Source: an uncultured Collinsella sp. (GTDB lineage: Bacteria; Actinomycetota; Coriobacteriia; Coriobacteriales; Coriobacteriaceae). Taken from it: DNA of 27,600 nt. Made by a program: the position numbers and the translations under genes. The stretch lies in NCBI GenBank assembly GCA_900551665.1, contig URWW01000023.1:1-27600 (forward strand), read 5' to 3'. The notes beneath the pieces are model-generated. The model saw only the letters and a list, made by a program, of their open reading frames with translations. It made no database searches and was not told the origin of the DNA. Below are positions 1 to 9,350 of the stretch, one piece after another (position 1 is the first letter of the stretch; each line of letters starts with the position of its first letter).

Positions 1-1497
<1,497 letters not shown>

Positions 1498-1533
1498 TCA
1501 GAGCGCTGTCACGCACTGGGTTCCCCGCATGAG

Positions 1534-1577
1534 AAGCGCCCCGCATCCGACGTCAGTTCGGGTGCGAGGCGCTTTTT
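1534..1577 (+). terminator. Rho-independent terminator of ettA
   Basis: An imperfect stem (AGCGCC..CGCA..CCGA against TTCGGGTGCGAGGCGCT, one mismatch and one wobble) is followed by TTTTT. It begins 37 bases after the ettA stop. Confidence 0.8.
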
Positions 1578-1622
1578 CGTTGATGGGCGGTCGGGCGATG
1601 TGTGCCCTTGGGGGAGTCGCGT

Positions 1623-2744
1623 CTATTCGATTGCGGACAGCTCCCATTGGAGGCCGGTGCCCCCGCGCTTCTTGAGGGTGACGCGGATCGGCTCGATCGA
1701 GTCGGCATGCTGGATGCGCAGGGGGAAGGTCGCACGGGCCCGTGTGCCGGAGATGAGTTCGAGCGTGCGGGCGCGTGCGTAGTCCTCGGCGAGGAGGGTG
1801 AAGACGTCCGTGCCGTAGGGGAGCAGCTCGCACAGGTCGGCGATGAGTTCGCTGGCGAGGTAGATCTCGGTTGAGAAGTCGGTGGGATACGTGGCGAGAA
1901 CTGCGGGCGACAGGGATGCGGGCGCCTCGGAGAGGGGCGCCGGGTTCGAGGTGAGCTGCGATGGGGCGCATGCGGGCTCCAGAGGCGCCTGATCGGGCTT
2001 GGGCGAGATGGGATGGGACTCGAGCTTCCTCTCGCGATCAATGCCGCTGTACGGGTCGTAGGTGACCGTGAGAGAGATAGCGGGGGAGGGTTGAGGGTCT
2101 CCCTCAACGCAGGTGTGTGCATCGTTGTGCTCCGTGCGGGGCGCCTCTTCATGTATGTCGGTCGTTTCGACGGTCTCGGCAGCCTCGGCGGTCTCGGTTG
2201 TCGGAGCGTCCTCTGGGATGTTTACGGCATCTGCGTTCGTGTTCTCAGAAGCGGCCTCTGTTTTCTCGGTGCGGGCCTGCGCGGCTGCGCCATGGAGGGC
2301 GGACGACTCGGCAGCCTCACTTTTCGCAATCGGCTCCGGCTCCGGTGCGGGCTCGGGTCGCTTCACGCGCTTGGGCCTCACCGGCTTGAGGGTCTTGTCG
2401 GCCTTCTTGCGTTTCCAGGGCTTGTTTGACGGACCGCCCGCGTCTTTGGCTTTGCCGGATTCGAGCGCCGCGAGGGCTTCGTCCCAGGCGGGCAGGGCCA
2501 TAACGGTGGCGTAGATGCGACCGCCCTTGAAGACGGTCAGCCTGACGAACTCCTCAAGCGCTTCGAGCAGGGCGCGGGTCGATTCGAATCCGAGGTCATC
2601 GGCGGTCATGCGGTCGCGTGCGAGCGCTTCCTCGACGGCGGGCATGAAGGTCTGCTTGCCGCAGCCCAGCTCTCGTGAAAGCAGCTGGTAGAGGTAGATG
2701 CGGTTGTTGGGGGTGAGTTGTGGTGCTTGGACTTTGGTTGCCAT
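1623..2744 (-). CDS. Hypothetical protein: small N-terminal helical domain, long acidic linker, C-terminal domain
   Basis: I do not recognise this 373-residue protein. About residues 1-90 look like a compact folded domain ending in a run that reads GFESTRALLEALEEFVRL and then GGRIYATV. This loosely resembles a winged-helix of the OST-HTH/LOTUS type (weak inference). About residues 95-270 form a low-complexity linker, first Lys/Pro-rich, then rich in Glu, Ala and Thr. About residues 280-373 form a second folded region with no signal peptide or membrane segment, so the protein is probably cytoplasmic. The start ATG has a weak GAAAGAG-like ribosome site. It is codirectional with the membrane protein upstream (159-base gap). 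A short inverted repeat (GCTACC-CAT-GGTAGC, 2768-2782) sits just upstream, around a TACCAT that could be its -10 box. Confidence 0.75.
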   Translation of the reverse strand: MATKVQAPQLTPNNRIYLYQLLSRELGCGKQTFMPAVEEALARDRMTADDLGFESTRALLEALEEFVRLTVFKGGRIYATVMALPAWDEALAALESGKAKDAGGPSNKPWKRKKADKTLKPVRPKRVKRPEPAPEPEPIAKSEAAESSALHGAAAQARTEKTEAASENTNADAVNIPEDAPTTETAEAAETVETTDIHEEAPRTEHNDAHTCVEGDPQPSPAISLTVTYDPYSGIDRERKLESHPISPKPDQAPLEPACAPSQLTSNPAPLSEAPASLSPAVLATYPTDFSTEIYLASELIADLCELLPYGTDVFTLLAEDYARARTLELISGTRARATFPLRIQHADSIEPIRVTLKKRGGTGLQWELSAIE

Positions 2745-2767
2745 GGGTGTCTCTTTCGTAGTTGTTC

Positions 2768-2782
2768 GCTACCCATGGTAGC
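2768..2782. repeat. Short inverted repeat upstream of the 1623-2744 gene
   Basis: GCTACC, three bases, GGTAGC, lying 24-38 bases before the start codon and overlapping a possible minus-strand -10 box (TACCAT). It could be a small operator, but nothing else supports that. Confidence 0.35.
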
Positions 2783-2903
2783 ATCCCGCGCGGTTGGCTC
2801 GTCCGCCAACGACGAGCATGCCTGGCGGGTTCGATGAATCGCGGTTCGCATCGCATGTGCGGGAGAGCGGCCTTACGGCGCTCCGGCGCGCGGTGCCCGC
2901 CAT

Positions 2904-3875
2904 CTACGCGATGTCGGTGCCGCTCCCCGTGAGGACGAGGGCGGCGGCATTGATGGATCCAGTTGCCCCACTGGTTCCAGCTGCGGGTTTCTTGTTTGCG
3001 GGTGCGGAGGTGGCGCCTGTGTCCTCCCCGGCGGCGTCGGTCTGGCCCGGGGCGGACTCGCCCGATCCGGCGTCTGATCCGTTTTGCTGGGAAGTGTCGC
3101 CCTCGCCGGGTGCTCCATCTGTCGTGCCGCCCGTGGTGCCCTCGGCGCCCGTTCCCGTGGTTCCGTCGGGGCTTGCGCCATTTTCGGGCTTTACGGGTTC
3201 AGCGCTGGGAGTATCGGGACTTGCCTGCGCAGTCGGAGTCTCGGCGGGGTCGTCGACGGTCAGATCCGTTTCTGGCGCGGACTGGCTGGCTGTCGGACGG
3301 CTTCCGAAGACGTTCGGCGCTTTGGTGCCCAGGCCCTGGCCGGAGGTCGTCAGCATGATGATCCCGGCGCTTGCCGCCACCGCAACGACGGCAATGAGTG
3401 CCGAGACGACGGCGACCTTGCGTTTTGAGGCGCTGCGCTCGGCTGCCGCCCGAGCCTGGAGCTTGGTGGGGGCGATGCGGATCCGCGGCGCCCCCGCGGT
3501 GGCCTCGTCTGTCGCGGATGGGCCTTCGGTGCTCGCGTAGCCCCTCAGCGCATCCTGTTCGTATGCGTGGCTCATCTGCTTGGCCTTGAGCTTGCGCGCG
3601 CTCGCGTCGAGGGCATTGCGATAGAGCTGGGAGCAAATCACCGTGACCATGGAGCTCACCGCCGCGCCGATGACCGATCCCGCGATGCCGATACGCGAGG
3701 CGAGGAGCATGGAAGTCGCAGCGGCTGCTGACGCCGCGATGACCTGGGCCACAGAGATGCCGTCGAACAGCCCCTTTTTGATGGGGATGGGTTGCGTGCC
3801 GCCGATATGCGTATCGGGAGAGTCGCCGCCCCCGTATATGCGCTTCTCATTGTCCATGCGGATGTCGTCTGCCAT
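2904..3875 (-). CDS. Membrane protein with long low-complexity C-terminal tail
   Basis: A 323-residue protein of unknown function. The start at 3875 is preceded by GAGGG; an in-frame ATG four codons upstream is an alternative. Residues about 35-85 hold two hydrophobic stretches (around AQVIAASAAAATSMLLAS and a second Val/Ile/Ser-rich one), followed by a charged cytoplasmic-looking loop with many Arg and Lys. A third strong membrane segment (VAVVSALIAVVAVAASAGIIM) lies near residue 175. Everything after that, about 130 residues, is Gly/Thr/Ser/Pro/Glu-rich without aromatic residues, which suggests a flexible extracytoplasmic tail. No enzymatic motif is visible. A role at the cell surface is inference from topology only. 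Confidence 0.75.
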   Translation of the reverse strand: MADDIRMDNEKRIYGGGDSPDTHIGGTQPIPIKKGLFDGISVAQVIAASAAAATSMLLASRIGIAGSVIGAAVSSMVTVICSQLYRNALDASARKLKAKQMSHAYEQDALRGYASTEGPSATDEATAGAPRIRIAPTKLQARAAAERSASKRKVAVVSALIAVVAVAASAGIIMLTTSGQGLGTKAPNVFGSRPTASQSAPETDLTVDDPAETPTAQASPDTPSAEPVKPENGASPDGTTGTGAEGTTGGTTDGAPGEGDTSQQNGSDAGSGESAPGQTDAAGEDTGATSAPANKKPAAGTSGATGSINAAALVLTGSGTDIA

Positions 3876-3993
3876 ATGCGCCCTCATTCGATATCGTGAT
3901 TGCTCACGAGATTGTGATACCCGAAGCCGCGGGATTCCACCCCCTGGCGGTCGGGAACGCAAAGTCCCAACAGACGCGTGGGTCTTGTGGAGT

Positions 3994-4038
3994 CCGAAAA
4001 AAGATGCGCCCGGGCCGCGTGAGCTTCCGGGCGCATCT
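3994..4038 (-). terminator. Terminator downstream of the GT2 glycosyltransferase gene
   Basis: A perfect 12-base inverted repeat (AGATGCGCCCGG at 4002-4013, CCGGGCGCATCT at 4027-4038) is followed on the minus strand by TTTTTT. It lies 35 bases beyond the stop of the minus-strand glycosyltransferase. Confidence 0.9.
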
Positions 4039-4072
4039 GCGCTTATGGGTGCGTGCGACGGTGGCGCGCTTG

Positions 4073-5122
4073 CTATTTGAGCGGGGGCATGGGCTTCCAG
4101 GTCTTGTCGCGATAGATCTTGCGCGCGTCGCGCATGCCGCGGAAGAGCGCTGGCATGCCGGTCTTGAACTTGTGGTCGACGGCGATCAGGCGGATGACCT
4201 CCTTGGCGAAGGTCGCGGCGGTCCCCAGGCCGAACAGGAATCGGTTGTAGTCGCCGTGCAGGCGGAAGTACTGCATCATGTAGCCGCGGTTGCGCATGAT
4301 GTGGTAGCGGTTCATGTCGGACGTGCCGTTGAGCTGGCGCACGCCGGCGATGTCCCAGTTTGGGATGTCTCGGGTGCGCTGGAGGATGATGTCGGACACG
4401 ACGATCGACTCGGTGACCTTGGAGGCCAGGTAGCCGTAGACCGTGTCGTCCCAGTAGATGAAGAAACGCGGGTCGGGGAAGCCGATTTCGTCGACCACGC
4501 TGCGGGCGAACAGGCCGCCCTCGAAGCACATGGTGTTCATCGTGCGGCAGCCCGACGCGTCGAACGCCGCCGGTGCGATGGGGTTGGGGATGCCCAGCGG
4601 GACGATGAAGTGATACTGCCAGTAGAATGGGCCGCCGTCGTAGTCGTAGCGGGAGCCCTGCACGACGCGATGCGTGTGCGTCCAGGGCTCGAGGCGCTCG
4701 ATTGCCTCGGGCGCCACCATGACGTCGTCGTCCATGACCCAGAACCACTGGGCGCCCAGCTCGTATGCGCGCTTGACGCCGGCGGAGAAACCGCCCGCGC
4801 CGCCCAGGTTGTCGCTTTGCGGAGCGTACACAACGCGCGCCGTACCGCCCTCGGCGTCCGCGGCGTCGCTCTCCGCGCCCCACAGCTCGTCTGTGCGGCG
4901 GCCGAGGTCCTCGACCATCTGGCGGGTTTGCTCGGAATGCTCGTTATCGACGATGACGATGCGCCATGGGGCGCGCGTCAGCCCGCAAAAGGAGTCGAAG
5001 AGCTTGGCGAGCAGCTCCTGACGTTTGAAGGTCACGACTACGATCGCCAGCTTGTCGATGCGGTTCGGGGCGGTTGAGGAGCCGTTCGATATGGTGTTGC
5101 CGGTTTGCGGTTGCTCGGTCAC
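4073..5122 (-). CDS. Family 2 glycosyltransferase (rhamnosyl/galactofuranosyl-transferase type)
   Basis: 349 residues from a GTG start with AAAGG nine bases upstream; a TTG 12 codons earlier has a poorly spaced ribosome site. It has a GT-A fold: nucleotide-binding strand LAIVVVTFKRQELL (about 25-38), IVIVDN (55-60), the NLGGAGGFSAG loop (105-115), the metal-binding DDD motif (131-133), and the putative catalytic YWDD (223-226). The layout and the C-terminal YWDD-TVYGY region resemble GT2 enzymes that extend rhamnan or galactofuranan chains. No membrane anchor is evident, so it is likely cytoplasmic and peripheral. The acceptor and sugar cannot be told from sequence. It probably serves cell-surface glycan assembly. 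It is transcribed divergently from the PfkB kinase and ends at a strong terminator. Confidence 0.88.
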   Translation of the reverse strand: MTEQPQTGNTISNGSSTAPNRIDKLAIVVVTFKRQELLAKLFDSFCGLTRAPWRIVIVDNEHSEQTRQMVEDLGRRTDELWGAESDAADAEGGTARVVYAPQSDNLGGAGGFSAGVKRAYELGAQWFWVMDDDVMVAPEAIERLEPWTHTHRVVQGSRYDYDGGPFYWQYHFIVPLGIPNPIAPAAFDASGCRTMNTMCFEGGLFARSVVDEIGFPDPRFFIYWDDTVYGYLASKVTESIVVSDIILQRTRDIPNWDIAGVRQLNGTSDMNRYHIMRNRGYMMQYFRLHGDYNRFLFGLGTAATFAKEVIRLIAVDHKFKTGMPALFRGMRDARKIYRDKTWKPMPPLK

Positions 5123-5225
5123 GTGCTCGCCTTTCTGCGGGGCGGATGGGGCGATCAAACCCTTCGTTCAAACTGATATTGGCTATTATAGGCCCTGAAC
5201 CAGTTCGTATCGAGGAGGGCCCGCC

Positions 5226-6176
5226 GTGGGAAAGCTGCTGTTCGTTGGAGTGACATGCGCCGATGTGGTGATTAATGTCGATAAGCTGCCGCAAACGGCG
5301 CAGGACGTTGTCGTGTATGGACAGAAGATGACGCTCGGCGGGTGCGCATTCAACGCATTCTCCATCGCCCATGCGCTTGGAGAGCCCGCGATGTTGTTCA
5401 GCCCCGTGGGTACGGGCGCGTTCGGCGATTTCGTGCGACGCGGCTTGCGGTCCGAGGGCGTCGAGGTCCTGGTTGAGAACGATGCGATGGAGAATGGCTG
5501 CTGCTATTGCTTTGTCGAACCCGGCGGTGAGCGCACGTTCGTGTCGTACCACGGCGCAGACTATCACTACGAGCCCGCTTGGTTCGATACGATCGATATG
5601 GACGAAGTCGACGCGGTGTACGTGTGCGGACTCGAGGTCGAAGATCCCACGGGGTCGGTGGTCGTTGAGTTTTTGGAGCGCGCGTGCCGGGATAAGGCGA
5701 TCTTTTTCACGCCGGGCCCGAGACCCGATGCCGTGCCCCTCGATTTGCTCAAGCGTGTATGCGCGCTTCATCCCGTCTTGCATATGAACGGAGATGAGGC
5801 GATGGTGCTCGCAGGCCGTTTGTGTAACGGGGAATCCGTTGACGATGCGAAGGCGGAGGGGGACCGCGCGGATATCGAACGCGCCGCCGCGGCCCTTGCG
5901 CGCCATGTCGGCAACACCGTGTTCGCCACGCTGGGCGGGGACGGTTGCCTGTATTGCGACGGTGGCCGTTCGGATGTCGTCGCCGGTTCGCCTGCTCGTG
6001 TGGTGGATACCATCGGCGCCGGGGATTCGCACATCGGCGCGCTCATGGTCGGTTTGCACCGGGGCGAGACGCCCGAGTCCGCGATCGCCCGTGCGAACCG
6101 TGTGGCCGCCGCTATCGTGGGCATTTCCGGCGCGCATGCCGACCCCGAGGTGATTCGCGCCGCTGCGGGGTGCTAG
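5226..6176 (+). CDS. PfkB-family carbohydrate/nucleoside kinase
   Basis: 316 residues from GTG, with GAGGAGG about seven bases upstream. This is a ribokinase-like fold: N-terminal strand LLFVGVTCADVVINVDKLP, the substrate-binding GGCAFN (38-43), the glycine-rich VGTGAFGDFV (61-70), HMNGDEA (186-192), and the C-terminal PfkB signature DTIGAGDS (261-268) whose Asp267 is the expected catalytic base. The family phosphorylates sugars or nucleosides with ATP in the cytoplasm; the substrate cannot be fixed from sequence. Cys residues are unusually frequent around 92-95 (CCYC). The gene stands alone, divergent from the glycosyltransferase, and has its own terminator. A TATTAT about 40 bases upstream of the start could be the -10 box. 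Confidence 0.9.
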   Translation: MGKLLFVGVTCADVVINVDKLPQTAQDVVVYGQKMTLGGCAFNAFSIAHALGEPAMLFSPVGTGAFGDFVRRGLRSEGVEVLVENDAMENGCCYCFVEPGGERTFVSYHGADYHYEPAWFDTIDMDEVDAVYVCGLEVEDPTGSVVVEFLERACRDKAIFFTPGPRPDAVPLDLLKRVCALHPVLHMNGDEAMVLAGRLCNGESVDDAKAEGDRADIERAAAALARHVGNTVFATLGGDGCLYCDGGRSDVVAGSPARVVDTIGAGDSHIGALMVGLHRGETPESAIARANRVAAAIVGISGAHADPEVIRAAAGC

Positions 6177-6261
6177 GCGTGGACGACCCGCTTCCGTAGG
6201 GGGGTGAAGTGCCCGCACGACCGTGTCGGCGGGACGACCCTCGCGTATCGATGAGTATGAG

Positions 6262-6299
6262 AACAGCCGCAGACCGATGGCGACCTGCGGCTGTTTTCG
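6262..6299 (+). terminator. Terminator of the PfkB kinase gene
   Basis: CAGCCGCAG (6264-6272) pairs perfectly with CTGCGGCTG (6285-6293) and is followed by TTTTCGTTT. The convergent M18 gene ends 53 bases further on. Confidence 0.85.
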
Positions 6300-6346
6300 T
6301 TTCGGTGCTTGTGCGCGTTCCGAGCGCGATATGCGGCGCTCAGGCG

Positions 6347-7738
6347 CTACGGGCGCTCGATGAAGGCCTTGTAGCCCTTGTAGGCCTCGTAGATGTCGGC
6401 CTTGTTGGTGACCTCCCACAGCGCGTGCATGGAGATGACGGCTACGCCGGAGTCGATGACGTCCATGCCGTACTCGGCGAGGATGTAGGCGATGGTGCCG
6501 CCGCCGCCCGCGCCGATGCGGCCGAGCTCGCAAGTCTGGTAATCCACGCCGGCCTCGTCCATGATGTCGCGGATCTGGGCGAAGTACTCGGCGTCTGCGT
6601 CGTTGGAGCCGCCCTTACCGCGGGAGCCCGTGTACTTGTTGAAGCACAGGCCGTGGCCCATGATGGCGGCGTTCTTCTTCTCGAAGCGGTCGGCGTAGAG
6701 ATGGTCGAAACCGGCCGAGACGTCGGAGCTGAGCATGCGGGAATTGGCGAGTGCGCGGCGCAGGGCGAGCGGGGAGTCCTCGCCGGCGAGTGCCATGATC
6801 TCGGCGATGGTGTTCTCAAAGAAGCGGCTGGTCATGCCGGAGGCGCCCACGGAGCCGATCTCCTCCTTATCGACGAGCAGGGTCACGCTCGTGGTCTCGA
6901 CCTCGGGAGTGTCGAGCTGGGCGCGCAGGGACGGATAAGCGCAGACACGGTCGTCCTGGCCATGACCCAAGATCATGGAGCGGTCGAGGCCCATGTCGCG
7001 GGCGGGGCCTGCGGGTACGACCTCGATCTCAGCAGAGAGGAAGTCCTCCTCCTCGACGTCGTACTTCTCCTTGATGAGATCGAGGAACATCTGCTTGACG
7101 GGCTCCTTGACCTCCTCGTCGCCCTCGATGACGACGGGGCGGCCGGCGACGATGACGTCGAGGTTCTCATGGTCAACGGCCTTGCCGGCGGGCTTCTCCA
7201 TCTGATCGCTTGCGAGGTGGATCAGCAGGTCGGAGATGCAGAAGACCGGATCGGCCGGGTCCTCGCCCACGGCGATGTCCACGGTGGTGCCATCCTTTTT
7301 GCAGATGACGCCGTGCAGCGCCAGCGGGGTGGCGACCCAGTGATAGGCCTTCACGCCGCCGTAGTAGTGGGTGTCGAGGTAGGCCATGTCGCCGGCCTCG
7401 TAGAGCGGGTTCTGCTTGAGGTCGAGGCGCGGGGAGTCGATGTGAGCGCCCAGGATGTTCATGCCCTGCTCCATCGGGCGGGAACCGAGGTTCACGAGCA
7501 TGAGGGTTTTGTTGTGGCTGGCGGCGTAGACCTTGTCGCCAGCCTTGAGCGCGCGGCCCTCGGCGATTGCGGTCTCGAGGCTCACGTAGCCGGCTTCCTC
7601 GGCGAGCTTGATGCTGGACTTGACGCACTCGCGCTCGGTCTTGTTCTCGCTGATATAGCGGCGGTAATCCTCGCAGAGCTGGTCGAGCTCGGCCAGGGTG
7701 GCGTCGTCGTACTTCTTCCAGGCGTTCGGTCGCTCCAT
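6347..7738 (-). CDS. M18-family aspartyl/general aminopeptidase (zinc)
   Basis: 463 residues, the usual M18 length (about 430-500). These cytoplasmic dodecameric di-zinc enzymes remove N-terminal residues, often acidic ones. Expected metal and catalytic positions are visible: GAHIDSPRL (His99, Asp101), GHGQDDR (Asp262), DKEEIGS (Glu292/Glu293), SSDVSAG (Asp339) and a C-terminal ISMHA His. The region AYHWVATPLALHG fits the M18 butterfly domain. The ATG has GGAG seven bases upstream. A TACGAT (7784-7789) is a possible -10, next to an inverted repeat CCCCGT-TT-ACGGGG (7790-7803). The secreted lytic protein lies upstream on the same strand but is separated by a strong terminator, so the two are probably independent units. 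Confidence 0.92.
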   Translation of the reverse strand: MERPNAWKKYDDATLAELDQLCEDYRRYISENKTERECVKSSIKLAEEAGYVSLETAIAEGRALKAGDKVYAASHNKTLMLVNLGSRPMEQGMNILGAHIDSPRLDLKQNPLYEAGDMAYLDTHYYGGVKAYHWVATPLALHGVICKKDGTTVDIAVGEDPADPVFCISDLLIHLASDQMEKPAGKAVDHENLDVIVAGRPVVIEGDEEVKEPVKQMFLDLIKEKYDVEEEDFLSAEIEVVPAGPARDMGLDRSMILGHGQDDRVCAYPSLRAQLDTPEVETTSVTLLVDKEEIGSVGASGMTSRFFENTIAEIMALAGEDSPLALRRALANSRMLSSDVSAGFDHLYADRFEKKNAAIMGHGLCFNKYTGSRGKGGSNDADAEYFAQIRDIMDEAGVDYQTCELGRIGAGGGGTIAYILAEYGMDVIDSGVAVISMHALWEVTNKADIYEAYKGYKAFIERP

Positions 7739-7837
7739 GATGGGACTCCTATCGTTTTGGAACGGATTTTCAGCACGTTCTCCATCGTACCCCGTTTACG
7801 GGGGATTCAGCACGCGGGAGGATGTGTTGGCAGATAT

Positions 7838-7864
7838 TAAAAAAAGGAGCCCAATCGGGCTCCT
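7838..7864 (-). terminator. Terminator of the secreted lytic-protein gene
   Basis: On the minus strand AGGAGCCC, a four-base loop and GGGCTCCT are followed by a run of seven T. It is 15 bases after the stop at 7879. Confidence 0.95.
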
Positions 7865-7878
7865 GTTCATCTGAGGCG

Positions 7879-8940
7879 CTAAATCCTGTTCATCTCGCTC
7901 AGCGTGTTGTTGTACCAGTTGTACCAATTGGGCGGGCAGTACTTCTTTGCGCCCGCGACGCTGATGGTGTAGCCGTAGCCGCGCGCAAGGCCGGAGACAT
8001 GCGCGTCGATGGCCTCCTCCCAGCTTCCCCAGCTGGCGTTACCCCAGCCCCAGGCGTTGTGGGGGCGGAAGCAGTGACGGCCCTTGGAGCTCTCCGTGTT
8101 GGAGATGGCGGGGGAGAAGCGGGGGTCGACACCGTACTTCCAAGCGGCGTTGGCGAACGTGGTGCCCTGACCCGCGAGCGGCGAGCCAGCGAGATACGCG
8201 TCGATGCGCGGCGCCCACTCGGCCACGAAGGAGGCCTGGTCGGTATCCCAGCTGACCGCACCGTTGTCGGGGGTGGCGACGGGGCCGCCGCCCGCGCTCT
8301 GGGAAGTCTGCTGAAGGATGGCGAGCTCGGCCGCCGCCTCGGCATCTGCCTGGGCCTGAGCCGCCTCGCGGAGCTTCTGGGCCTGGGCGAGGGCATCGGC
8401 GGCTGCGTCGCGCTCGCTCTCGGCCTGTGCCTTGGCGGTCTTGAGTTCGGTCTTCTCCGCCTCAAGCTCCGCCTCGAGCTCGTTGAGCTCCGTGAGCGCC
8501 CCGACGTTTGCGTCCTTGACCTGGTCGAGGTACTTCATGCCAGAGATTAGCTCGTCCATGCTCTTGGTGCCGAGGACGAAGCTCATGAGGGTGTTGGAGC
8601 CCTTGTGGTGCTTGTAGAGCTCGCGCATGGCGCGGCTGGCGCGCTCCTGCGCGGCGGGGAGCTTGGCCTCGAGTTCGGCTATGCGCGCCTCGTTCTCGGC
8701 GACCTGCCCCTGCAGGGAATCGAGGTTCTTGCTCGCGGCGTCGAACGCCGCTGCGGTCTCCTCGACCTTTTTCTGTGTCTCGGTGAGCGTGGCTGCGGTT
8801 TCGGTTGTGATTGCTCGTGCCGGGACGGGGAAGAGCACGCTCGCGAACAGCGCCGCCGTCACGCCGGCGCCCGCGATCATGCGGCGTGGTGTGCATGCTT
8901 GGATTTGCGTCCATGTACATCCTCGTCTGTTGCCTACCAT
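7879..8940 (-). CDS. Secreted coiled-coil protein with C-terminal lysozyme-like domain (peptidoglycan hydrolase candidate)
   Basis: 353 residues. An Arg-rich start and hydrophobic core (MIAGAGVTAALFASVLFPVPARA) make a signal peptide cleaved after about residue 43. Residues about 45-215 are a long heptad-rich coiled coil (Glu, Ala, Lys, Gln), as in the PcsB/CwlO/FtsX-activated hydrolase family. The last about 115 residues contain WAPRIDAYLAGSPLAGQG, YGVDPRFSPAISNTESSKG and HNAWGWGNASWGSWEEAIDAHV, resembling lysozyme/transglycosylase-like domains with a candidate catalytic Glu in NTESSKG. It likely acts outside the membrane in cell-wall remodelling. The ATG at 8940 lacks a Shine-Dalgarno site and lies 15 bases after a possible extended -10 (TGATATGAT), so the mRNA may have a very short leader. 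Its upstream region carries four palindromes. Confidence 0.82.
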   Translation of the reverse strand: MVGNRRGCTWTQIQACTPRRMIAGAGVTAALFASVLFPVPARAITTETAATLTETQKKVEETAAAFDAASKNLDSLQGQVAENEARIAELEAKLPAAQERASRAMRELYKHHKGSNTLMSFVLGTKSMDELISGMKYLDQVKDANVGALTELNELEAELEAEKTELKTAKAQAESERDAAADALAQAQKLREAAQAQADAEAAAELAILQQTSQSAGGGPVATPDNGAVSWDTDQASFVAEWAPRIDAYLAGSPLAGQGTTFANAAWKYGVDPRFSPAISNTESSKGRHCFRPHNAWGWGNASWGSWEEAIDAHVSGLARGYGYTISVAGAKKYCPPNWYNWYNNTLSEMNRI

Positions 8941-8971
8941 TTGACGAGATGCATCATATCATCGGCTTCGA

Positions 8972-8984
8972 GTTCAACTTGAAC
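8972..8984. promoter_or_regulatory. Palindrome 1 upstream of the lytic-protein gene (candidate operator)
   Basis: GTTCAA-C-TTGAAC, a perfect 6-1-6 palindrome centred 38 bases before the start codon. The first 12 bases recur exactly 30 bases further upstream. Confidence 0.55.
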
Positions 8985-9001
8985 GTTAGACATTCTTTAA
9001 G

Positions 9002-9014
9002 GTTCAACTTGAAG
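9002..9014. promoter_or_regulatory. Palindrome 2 (copy of palindrome 1, 30 bases away)
   Basis: GTTCAACTTGAAG repeats the core of palindrome 1. The exact 30-base spacing, near three helical turns, would place two bound dimers on the same DNA face. TTTAAG words flank it on both sides. Confidence 0.55.
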
Positions 9015-9074
9015 GTTTAAGCTTCGATTACCTGCGGCGATGGTGAAATATGAAGCAGTTTTGTAGTTTCAAGT

Positions 9075-9089
9075 TCACCTTTAAGGTGA
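9075..9089. promoter_or_regulatory. Palindrome 3 (TCACCTT-T-AAGGTGA)
   Basis: A perfect 7-1-7 palindrome, preceded by TTTCAAGT and followed by GAGAGTTTAACC. It has the same odd-length geometry as palindromes 1 and 2 but a different outer sequence. Confidence 0.5.
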
Positions 9090-9187
9090 GAGTTTAACCG
9101 AGGATCAGCTGACCAAAAACACCTCATCTACCTGGTAAGACGCACAGATGTCTACGAAACTGAAAAGATTTGAGCTCCGTCACGACT

Positions 9188-9204
9188 TTCAACTTTGAGT
9201 TGAA
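9188..9204. promoter_or_regulatory. Palindrome 4 (TTCAACT-TTG-AGTTGAA)
   Basis: A perfect 7-3-7 inverted repeat, followed directly by GCTTGAATG, another half-site-like word. It shares TTCAACT with palindromes 1 and 2. Confidence 0.5.
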
Positions 9205-9269
9205 GCTTGAATGTCTGATGGGGTGAACCGAGGTGCCGCCAGGGTCTCGGCATCTTCGCGTGAGCATAT

Positions 9270-9296
9270 GAAAAAGGACCGCGATGCGGCCCCTTT
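9270..9296 (-). terminator. Terminator of gtrA-1
   Basis: On the minus strand GGGCCGC, loop ATC and GCGGTCC (one G-U pair) are followed by TTTTT. It lies about 55 bases after the stop at 9351. Confidence 0.85.
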
Positions 9297-9350
9297 CGCT
9301 GCGCTTCTATCAAGTTCTAACCAATCGACGGGTATGGATCCCGAGGCCTC

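Larger units (their letters stand above)
8941..9350. other. Gene-free 410-base block with repeated palindromes
   Basis: No convincing coding sequence is seen. The block is clearly more AT-rich than its surroundings and holds recurring TTCAA/TTGAA and TTTAAG words, four discrete palindromes (listed separately) and, at its right end, the terminator of gtrA-1. The only promoter it can serve is that of the minus-strand secreted lytic protein at 8940, so it probably acts as an extended regulatory region. Confidence 0.6.

Noticed and set aside
3896..5077. A 393-codon open frame on the plus strand opposite the glycosyltransferase
   Set aside because: Composition is typical of antisense shadow frames; the minus strand shows all GT2 motifs.
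6209..7840. A 543-codon open frame on the plus strand opposite the M18 aminopeptidase
   Set aside because: It is a mirror of a high-GC gene: Val/Leu/Asp/Gly-rich repeats, no ribosome site and no family likeness, while the minus strand has a complete zinc-enzyme sequence.
8941..9210. CRISPR-like array in the palindrome-rich block
   Set aside because: The repeats are short, differ among themselves and have no uniform spacers; operator sites fit better.
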